Origin: Spirochaetota bacterium
GTDB lineage: Bacteria > Spirochaetota > Spirochaetia > Treponematales > Rectinemataceae
Length of the DNA stretch: 19,819 nucleotides
Assembly: GCA_029265255.1 (NCBI GenBank)
Contig: JAJUJQ010000020.1
Location: 1 to 19,819 of the forward strand
Reading direction: 5' to 3'
Shown here: positions 15,177-19,819 of the stretch, piece after piece
Layout of the letters: every line of letters begins with the position of its first letter
Position numbering within the stretch: position 1 is the stretch's first letter
Made by a program: the position numbers and the translations under genes
Notes under the pieces: generated by a model
Told to the model about the DNA's origin: nothing
What the model saw: only the letters and a program-made list of their open reading frames with translations
Databases searched by the model: none

Positions 15177-16325
15177 TTAAAGGAGCGGCGCAAGCTGCGC
15201 GGCAAGCCCCGAGAGCGGACAGAAGGTCACCTCGAGATCAGAATAATGCCCTTGGTACGGATGGTCGATCGTTGCACATACCACAAGATTCTTTTCCCCA
15301 GGATGAAGCGCGCGAAAAGCCCGCATCCCATAGGGTTCAAACGCGCTCTCGCTCCATTTGGCCTCTATCGCGACTGGAGGCAATCCCCGTGGTGCAAGGA
15401 TAAAATCCACCTCATGTCCCTGCTTGTCCCTCCAATGCTGTATTGCCACAGATCCCTGCAGACTCGCGAGCAATTCATTCAGTACCAGATGCTCCCAATA
15501 AAAACCCTTTTCCTTCTGTGGTATTTCGTGGAGGCCCTGCGCCCATGCCACAAACCCCGTATCGAACGCGTATACAACAGGGGTGGCCACGATTTCTTTT
15601 GTTGCGCGTGCGTGGTAAGGCCTAACCACCGCGACCAGATGTGTTGCTTCCAGGATCGCAAGATAATTCGTGATCGTTGGCCTGCTCACCCCACAGGAGG
15701 CAGCAAAATCGGAAGCATTGAAGCGACTGCCGCTCCTCGCCATCAAAAGCTCTGCGAACCTGAGAAAGGACGATCGACGTTCGAGTCTGAAAAGCTCTAG
15801 AATATCGCGAGCCCAGAACGCCTCCAGCCATTCGGCGTAATCACGGTCATCGCGTAGCGAGGCAAGGAAAAATCCCGGAAGCCCCCCATGGAGAAATCTT
15901 CTCATACGGTCTTGATAATGAGGGAAATTCGAATCTGCTTCGCATAACGGTGTAAGATGAAGCTCTGCTTTCCTCCCGGCCAGCGTATCCCTGAATTTTG
16001 CCGACGCGCTCAAAGTGGAAGAACCCGTGGCAATGATGCGGATATCGGGAAAGTGGTCCGCCGCGATTTTCAACAGCAGCGCGGGATCGTCAAGCCGGTG
16101 AATTTCATCCAGCGCGAGTATCGAAGCGCGTTGCGCCCTGAGAAAGACTTCAGGATCCTCCATTTCGCGCCGAACCGACGGCAGGTCACAGTCAAAATAG
16201 CGAACCCCTTCAATGCTCTTGCAGAGTACTGTCTTTCCCGCGCGCCTCACGCCCGAGAGCCAGACGATCGACCGGCGGTTCCACAGCGCACGAACCCGTT
16301 CCTCCCACCATGTCCTTGGTATCAT
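15177..16325 (-). CDS. AAA_14/DUF4143-type ATPase with winged helix and nuclease-like C-terminus (ATPase 1)
   Basis: A 382-residue protein. An N-terminal AAA+ domain has Walker A GVRRAGKT (25-32), Walker B ILALDEIH (D73, E74) and sensor ATGSS (99-103). A winged-helix segment follows (ASDFAASCGVSRPTITNYL, about 204-222). The C-terminal DUF4143 part has a PD-(D/E)XK-like core: HEVDFIL (D307) and AIEAK (E321, K323). The family is abundant but its function is unsettled. I set the start at ATG 16325 (MIPRTWW), the usual family opening; a 20-residue upstream extension to 16385 runs through the promoter repeats. No Shine-Dalgarno precedes it, and a -10 box lies six bases upstream, so the message may be leaderless. 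It is 32 bp upstream of the phosphatase gene on the same strand and may be co-transcribed with it. Confidence 0.88.
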   Translation of the reverse strand: MIPRTWWEERVRALWNRRSIVWLSGVRRAGKTVLCKSIEGVRYFDCDLPSVRREMEDPEVFLRAQRASILALDEIHRLDDPALLLKIAADHFPDIRIIATGSSTLSASAKFRDTLAGRKAELHLTPLCEADSNFPHYQDRMRRFLHGGLPGFFLASLRDDRDYAEWLEAFWARDILELFRLERRSSFLRFAELLMARSGSRFNASDFAASCGVSRPTITNYLAILEATHLVAVVRPYHARATKEIVATPVVYAFDTGFVAWAQGLHEIPQKEKGFYWEHLVLNELLASLQGSVAIQHWRDKQGHEVDFILAPRGLPPVAIEAKWSESAFEPYGMRAFRALHPGEKNLVVCATIDHPYQGHYSDLEVTFCPLSGLAAQLAPLL

Positions 16326-16331
16326 ATTTGT

Positions 16332-16360
16332 ATTGTATGTCTGGAAATGACGAAATGCAA
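16332..16360 (-). promoter_or_regulatory. Predicted leaderless promoter of ATPase 1
   Basis: Read on the minus strand: TTGCAT (16360-16355), 17 bp, TACAAT (16337-16332), then six bases to the ATG at 16325. The -35 lies inside the gene-proximal copy of a 12-bp direct repeat. Confidence 0.5.
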
Positions 16361-16393
16361 GTCTATCTGCGTTTAGTTCATACAAAATGCAAG
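16350..16393. repeat. Direct-repeat pair ACRAAATGCAAG at 32-bp pitch
   Basis: ACGAAATGCAAG (16350-16361) and ACAAAATGCAAG (16382-16393) differ at one base and are offset by exactly 32 bp, three helical turns. The copy nearer ATPase 1 contains that gene's -35 box. Likely operator pair for a regulator bound on one DNA face. Confidence 0.55.
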
Positions 16394-16416
16394 CATGCTG
16401 CGCAGAATCGTAAATG

Positions 16417-16478
16417 CCATTTTTCCGCAGGATAGTTGCGGCTTTTTACCATTTTGCCGCAAGATAGTTGCGGATTTT
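16417..16478. repeat. 30-bp direct repeat with internal palindrome, 32-bp pitch
   Basis: Two near-identical 30-bp units (16417-16446 and 16449-16478) differ at three positions and are offset by 32 bp with two bases between. Each holds an inverted repeat: CCGCAGGATAGTTGCGG (16425-16441) and CCGCAAGATAGTTGCGG (16457-16473). The second unit is a perfect 6-bp palindrome with a GATAG centre, and its TTGCGG is the predicted -35 of ATPase 2. This looks like a double operator. Confidence 0.8.
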
Positions 16479-16495
16479 AGCATTTCATTTATACT
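16468..16495 (+). promoter_or_regulatory. Predicted leaderless promoter of ATPase 2
   Basis: TTGCGG (16468-16473), 16 bp, TATACT (16490-16495), then seven bases to the ATG at 16503. No Shine-Dalgarno precedes the ATG. The -35 is the right arm of the second palindromic repeat. Confidence 0.55.
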
Positions 16496-16502
16496 GCTGC
16501 GC

Positions 16503-17636
16503 ATGGAATATCCGAGGAAACTCGTAATAAGCCATCAAGGCAAGTCGATGTTTCTCTTTGGCCCCCGGCTGACAGGAAAAACATATCTCCTCAAACGCAC
16601 CTTCCCAGAGGCACGGTACTACGATCTGCTCAAGTCCGAAACCTTTCTCCGGCTATCCCTGCGCCCCTCCCTGTTCCGGGAAGAACTTGAGCACTGCAAT
16701 GCCGGCGAAACCGTCATCGTCGATGAAATTCAAAAGCTCCCTGCGCTCCTCGATGAAATTCACCTCCTGATCGAAGAACGAGGGCTTCGATTCATTATGA
16801 CAGGTTCCAGCGCCAGAAAGCTCAGGCGGGGTGGCGTTAACCTGCTGGGAGGCAGAGCCAGAATGGCACATCTACACCCCCTCGTGTCGGCCGAAATAGG
16901 CACCATGGATATCCAGAAAGCCCTCACGATCGGAACCCTCCCCTCAATGTACACCTCTGAGGAGCCATGGGAAGATCTCAAAGCATATTGCGGACTCTAT
17001 CTGCAGGAAGAAATCGCGGCGGTAGGAGCGGCCCGAAAACTCGATGCGTTTTCGCGCTTTTTGCGAAGCGCGGCGCTCTATTCAGGCGAGCAGATCAATT
17101 TTGAGACCTGGGCTTCGGATGCCCTTGTACCATCACGCACCGTCCGTGAATATTTCTACATTCTCACCGATACCCTGGTTGGAGAGCTGCTTGAACCATG
17201 GAAACACGGAGCAAAACGCAAACCCGCCTCAGCGGGAAAGTTCTATTTTTTTGATAATGGGGTACGAAACGCGCTCGCGGGTATTCGTTCGCTCGCCCCG
17301 GGGACACATGAATATGGAAAGGCGCTCGAACACCTGATTTACCATGAACTCAGCGCCTGGCTCGATTACACTCATGATGACCGATCACTGTGTTTCTGGC
17401 GGACAACCGATGGCAAAGAGGTTGATTTCATTCTCGGCGACGAATGCGCGATCGAAGTAAAAGCAACCGAAATCCCCAGCCGCCGCGATCTCAAAAACCT
17501 TGCCGCCATCGCCGAGGAAGCCACCTTCAAGCACCGCCTCCTCGTGTGCCATGCGCCCGCACCCCGCCTGGTAGACGGCGTGGAAATCCTGCCGCTCAGA
17601 GAATTCCTGGCAAGGCTGTGGGAAGGGCGGTATTGA
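16503..17636 (+). CDS. AAA_14/DUF4143-type ATPase with nuclease-like C-terminus (ATPase 2)
   Basis: A 377-residue protein of the same broad family as its neighbours. Walker A is GPRLTGKT (20-27), Walker B VIVDEIQ (D74, E75) and the sensor segment MTGSSARKLR (99-108), followed by a winged-helix-like part (about 195-230, with SRTVREYFYIL) and the DUF4143 C-terminus. The PD-(D/E)XK-like core is complete: KEVDFIL (D308) and AIEVK (E318, K320). The start is the ATG at 16503 (MEYPRK), seven bases after a TATACT box. The frame is open back to 16395, but that stretch is the repeat-rich promoter and reads as an implausible leader. The gene converges on ATPase 3 with 28 bp between stops, and no strong terminator is visible there. 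Confidence 0.88.
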   Translation: MEYPRKLVISHQGKSMFLFGPRLTGKTYLLKRTFPEARYYDLLKSETFLRLSLRPSLFREELEHCNAGETVIVDEIQKLPALLDEIHLLIEERGLRFIMTGSSARKLRRGGVNLLGGRARMAHLHPLVSAEIGTMDIQKALTIGTLPSMYTSEEPWEDLKAYCGLYLQEEIAAVGAARKLDAFSRFLRSAALYSGEQINFETWASDALVPSRTVREYFYILTDTLVGELLEPWKHGAKRKPASAGKFYFFDNGVRNALAGIRSLAPGTHEYGKALEHLIYHELSAWLDYTHDDRSLCFWRTTDGKEVDFILGDECAIEVKATEIPSRRDLKNLAAIAEEATFKHRLLVCHAPAPRLVDGVEILPLREFLARLWEGRY

Positions 17637-17664
17637 GACCGATACACGACATTTCTTTATCCTC

Positions 17665-18879
17665 TCAGATAAACTCCCCAAGCAGAAAATCCATGATGTT
17701 GAGATGGATAATCCCATCCCGGCTGCGATCGATTTCATCCAGAGAGAGCACAAATTTGGGGAAATTATCAGGTATGGCAAGAAGCGCAGAAAACTCGCGC
17801 GTTACGGTATCATCATCAGCCAGGAGGTAACACACCTGGAGATATACTGTGGAAGGCCCACGACGCGCGCAGAAATCGACTTCGGCGTTTTTCGTTTTTC
17901 CCACCGTCACTTCGTATCCGCGGCGTAGCAATTCCATATACACGATATTTTCCAGAACCTGATTGATATCCCGTTGATTGTTGCCATAAAGAGCCTCGCG
18001 GATGCCATGATCGGTCAGGTAGATTTTTTCCTGCGTCTCCAGCAGAGATTTGCCCACAAGGTCTTGCCGCCGTACCAGATGCAGAAGGCAGGCAGCCTGG
18101 CAATACGCAATGTAGTTGTAGATCGTTTCAGTAGAAACGCTCCGACGCCGATTTTTCAGGAATTTGACAAGCGAGGTAGCAGAAAAGGTATTTCCTACAT
18201 TGGCGATAAAATAGAACACCAGCTGACGGAGAAGCCCAATATCGCGCACCGCGTTCCGCTGCGCGATATCCTTAAGAATGGTGGAATCAAATATGTCATT
18301 GAGATACTGCCGGGCATCGATATCGGTAAAGGGATAGTTGTATAAAAATGGAAAACCACCCCGTACAAGGTAGAGCTTAAACGCTTCTTTCAGATCCAGA
18401 TTCGGCATGGTGGTCTTTAAAAGCATCACCACTTCAGCGAAAGAAAATGGATACACTCGAATCTCCACATAGCGCCCCCCAAGGTAGGTAGCGAGTTCGC
18501 TCGAGAGCATGCGGGCATTGGAGCCGGTAAGATAGATATCGACATTGCAATCGATTAACAGAGAATTGATAAGCGTTTCCCATCCCGTAAGTTCCTGAAT
18601 CTCGTCAAAAAAGAGGTACAGGCGTTCGTGAGGATGCTGCAATTGGAGCGCGCGTACCGCCTCTCGCACGGCTGCTACAGTACGAACCCTGGTATCCATC
18701 GCGGATTCAAAATTAAGGATAAGCATGCATGACTCGGCCTTTCCCTGCCGCCGCAGCTCATCTTGTACCAGTTCAATGAGTACCGACTTGCCACAACGGC
18801 GAATGCCGGTAAACACTTTTACCACCGGCGTATCCATGAAGGGGCGAATTTTTTTCAAATACAGCTCACGCGGGATCAT
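17665..18879 (-). CDS. AAA_14/DUF4143-type ATPase lacking the E-x-K nuclease motif (ATPase 3)
   Basis: A 404-residue protein: AAA+ domain with Walker A GIRRCGKS (25-32), Walker B LYLFFDEIQ (D92, E93) and sensor LTGSNARML (117-125). A winged-helix region follows (FSATSLVKFL and SVSTETIYNYI, about 232-257), then a DUF4143-type C-terminus. AEVDF (332-336) is present, but the place of E-x-K is taken by LQVCY (347-351), so catalysis by this fold is doubtful; I recall that a subgroup of the family commonly reads this way. The start is the ATG at 18879 (MIPRELYL), the family's usual opening, and not the in-frame codon at 18915, which lies in the -35 box. A TATACT box ends seven bases before this ATG and no Shine-Dalgarno exists. 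Confidence 0.88.
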   Translation of the reverse strand: MIPRELYLKKIRPFMDTPVVKVFTGIRRCGKSVLIELVQDELRRQGKAESCMLILNFESAMDTRVRTVAAVREAVRALQLQHPHERLYLFFDEIQELTGWETLINSLLIDCNVDIYLTGSNARMLSSELATYLGGRYVEIRVYPFSFAEVVMLLKTTMPNLDLKEAFKLYLVRGGFPFLYNYPFTDIDARQYLNDIFDSTILKDIAQRNAVRDIGLLRQLVFYFIANVGNTFSATSLVKFLKNRRRSVSTETIYNYIAYCQAACLLHLVRRQDLVGKSLLETQEKIYLTDHGIREALYGNNQRDINQVLENIVYMELLRRGYEVTVGKTKNAEVDFCARRGPSTVYLQVCYLLADDDTVTREFSALLAIPDNFPKFVLSLDEIDRSRDGIIHLNIMDFLLGEFI

Positions 18880-18886
18880 ATCAGAT

Positions 18887-18915
18887 AGTATAATATCGAC
18901 ATATCGAAATTTCAA
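18887..18915 (-). promoter_or_regulatory. Strong predicted leaderless promoter of ATPase 3
   Basis: On the minus strand: TTGAAA (18915-18910), exactly 17 bp, TATACT (18892-18887), then seven bases to the ATG. Five of six bases match the consensus in each box. The spacer is filled by the gene-proximal operator-like repeat. Confidence 0.7.
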
Positions 18916-18952
18916 TAATTATCTTCATATTTTTTTCGATATAACGAAATTT
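18896..18952. repeat. Direct-repeat pair TCGAYATAWCGAAATTT at 40-bp pitch
   Basis: TCGACATATCGAAATTT (18896-18912) and TCGATATAACGAAATTT (18936-18952) differ at two of 17 positions. The second lies in TTTCG-ATATAA-CGAAA, an inverted repeat. The first occupies the -35 edge and spacer of the ATPase 3 promoter, so both are candidate operators. Confidence 0.65.
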
Positions 18953-19098
18953 ATGCCGCACTCCTCCAATAGGATCTCTCTGCTGATGCCAATATGCCGC
19001 GCCCATTGGCGAGGACCATGCCAGAAGATGTATGATGCATTTGTTGGAAGCGCAAATGAACACCATATTTAGTGCTTGTTGATGGTCTTGATTTTTAG
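18953..19098. other. Non-coding gap upstream of the transposase remnant
   Basis: About 145 bases with only short open frames on both strands. I see no promoter, RNA structure or recognisable protein remnant. It may be degraded mobile-element sequence, since the transposase fragment that follows has lost its N-terminal part. Confidence 0.3.
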
Positions 19099-19425
19099 GC
19101 GCAGCATAGCCACGTGCTGCTGCACAGCCCCCTGTCTCTTGCCGATATCTTCTGCTACGAGACTCCCCGAGTGCTCAGCAATGACTACGTGGTCAGCTAC
19201 CACCGCAGGCTCTTCCAGATCACGCGACACACCAAACCCCTTCCCCGACTTAAGGCTCAGGTCATCGTCAGAGAACTCTTAGATGGACGCGTGAAGCTCC
19301 TCTATCAGAATACCGAGCTCGCGTATGTCGAGCTTTCCACACCACCACAGAAGGAGGCACTGGCTCCCTTTTCTGCCTTAGCTGAAGGGGACTTTTTAAG
19401 AGAGGTAAGACAGGGGACAATTTAA
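19099..19425 (+). pseudogene. C-terminal remnant of an ISNCY-type transposase
   Basis: About 108 codons remain after an in-frame stop at 19096-19098. The peptide reads LSLADIFCYETPRVLSNDYV, then RLFQI, LKAQVIVRELLDGRVKLLY. This is the C-terminal region of ISNCY/IS1202-like DDE transposases, where ADIFC...V.NDYVV.Y and the VIVRELLDG segment are characteristic in my recollection. The catalytic DDE core and the N-terminal helix-turn-helix domain are absent from the window, so this is debris, not a working element. No inverted-repeat partner was found; any right end would lie near 19410-19425. Confidence 0.7.
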
Positions 19426-19455
19426 TTAAATCTTGATATTTATCTCCATTATTTT

Positions 19456-19483
19456 TTGAAATACTGAAAAAATGTGGTAGAAT
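19456..19483 (+). promoter_or_regulatory. Predicted extended -10 promoter of the 60-residue ORF
   Basis: TTGAAA (19456-19461), 16 bp, TAGAAT (19478-19483) preceded by TG at 19475-19476 (extended -10). It lies in an AT-rich stretch about 45 bp before the ORF start. Confidence 0.55.
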
Positions 19484-19528
19484 TGCTAATCATAAATAAT
19501 CGAATAATAAAAACACAGGGAGGAAAAA

Positions 19529-19711
19529 ATGAATTACAAAGTTGATCTTCTCAGCAAGTTCAAAGCCTTTATTGCAACCTATTCTATTGAAGAGAAAAAG
19601 AAAATTTGGGAGGAACATTCTCGGAAATTCCATGCTTTCTGGCAGAACAGAATATTGAATAACTCAGCGCCAGAAATTTGTATTCCTAATCTTCTCGCAC
19701 TACAGTTTTAG
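19529..19711 (+). CDS. Orphan 60-residue ORF, possibly the N-terminus of an interrupted gene
   Basis: A short, Lys/Phe/Ile-rich protein (MNYKVDLLSKFKAFIATYS, then EEKKKIWEEHSRKFHAFWQN) with no signal peptide or membrane segment. It has a plausible ribosome site, GGGAGG (19519-19524), five bases before the ATG and a good promoter, so it is probably transcribed and translated. Its base composition is much more AT-rich than the rest of the window. The last four codons overlap the antisense end of the integrase gene at 19700, so the reading frame runs into an insertion sequence and the protein is probably truncated. I do not recognise the family; an N-terminal helical segment of a restriction or defence protein is possible but is a guess. 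Confidence 0.5.
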   Translation: MNYKVDLLSKFKAFIATYSIEEKKKIWEEHSRKFHAFWQNRILNNSAPEICIPNLLALQF

Positions 19712-19819
19712 CGTTCCATTGAGAAACATTTCAATGGTCTCCCAGGGCCGCCGTCCCTGGTTTCTGTATCCCAGATGCGGTCGCTCATAATTGTACTCGC
19801 GAAGCCAGCTGTCCAGATC
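19700..19819 (-). mobile_element. C-terminal end of an IS481/IS3-type integrase (transposase), continuing beyond the window
   Basis: Read on the minus strand, the last 39 codons before a TAG at 19702-19700 give DLDSWLREYNYERPHLGYRN followed by QGRRPWETIEMFLNGTLKL. The N-x-E-R-P-H-x-G-Y-x-x-x-G-R-R-P pattern is the hallmark of the C-terminal end of rve-domain integrases of the IS481/IS3 group. The start and catalytic DDE residues lie outside the window. The element's end must be a little to the left, within or just after the orphan ORF, but no terminal inverted repeat can be defined from one end. Confidence 0.8.

Noticed and set aside
16326..16385. N-terminal extension of ATPase 1 by 20 codons
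   Set aside because: It covers the predicted -35/-10 and the repeat pair; homologues typically start at MIPR.
16417..16478. CRISPR array
   Set aside because: Only two units with two bases between them, so no spacers; no cas genes nearby.
16395..16502. N-terminal extension of ATPase 2 by 36 codons
   Set aside because: The stretch is the promoter with two palindromic direct repeats and a -10 box; the family normally begins at the downstream ATG.
17656..17673. Hairpin TTTATC...GATAAA between ATPases 2 and 3 as a bidirectional terminator
   Set aside because: Only six AT-rich pairs and it extends into the coding end of ATPase 3; too weak to call.
15177..18879. Toxin-antitoxin or restriction-modification cluster
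   Set aside because: All three proteins are full ATPases of one family; no antitoxin-sized partner, methyltransferase or restriction subunit is present.
18880..18915. N-terminal extension of ATPase 3 by 12 codons
   Set aside because: It overlaps a near-consensus promoter and lacks a ribosome site.

Overview
The window is about 20 kb of GC-rich, densely packed bacterial chromosome. It becomes AT-rich and littered with transposase debris in the last kilobase. The first transport operon (an exported DUF3798-like binding protein, a double ABC ATPase and two permeases) is a set I associate with spirochaetes. A free-living or host-associated member of the Spirochaetales with high GC is therefore my best guess, but this rests on recollection and no rRNA or marker gene is present to settle it.

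Layout. 1-1018: 3' part of a PLP-dependent Cys/Met metabolism enzyme. 1026-6636: a five-gene ABC importer operon (binding protein, ATPase, permease, permease, small membrane-anchored protein) with an intercistronic hairpin after the binding protein and translational coupling of the last four genes. 6685-7803: class II dihydroorotase pyrC on the same strand. 7775-8899 (minus): M24 Xaa-Pro aminopeptidase, whose 3' end overlaps that of pyrC. 9029-9388: small DUF1801/YdhG-type protein. 9448-11864: metal-efflux operon with a predicted promoter, a perfect 20-bp operator palindrome, a CadC/SmtB-type ArsR repressor and a Zn/Cd/Pb P-type ATPase.

11839-16325 (minus): a run of four tightly packed genes, read right to left. 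They are a DUF4143-type AAA ATPase, an exported protein built from two tandem copies of a [barrel domain + CX5R phosphatase] unit, a DUF2200 protein and a pseudogene with a frameshift and an internal deletion. 16503-17636 (plus) and 17665-18879 (minus) are two further DUF4143-type ATPases facing each other tail to tail. 19099-19819 holds an ISNCY-like transposase remnant, a 60-residue orphan ORF with a strong promoter, and the C-terminus of an IS481/IS3-type integrase running off the end.

The most unusual signal is in the three AAA ATPase promoters. Each has a -10 box only 6-7 nt before the most likely ATG and no Shine-Dalgarno sequence, so each looks leaderless. Each also carries its own pair of direct-repeat elements, with the gene-proximal copy sitting on or next to the -35 box. 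The repeat pitch is 32 bp in two cases and 40 bp in the third, and the repeat sequences differ between genes. This suggests three paralogous, separately addressed autoregulatory circuits.
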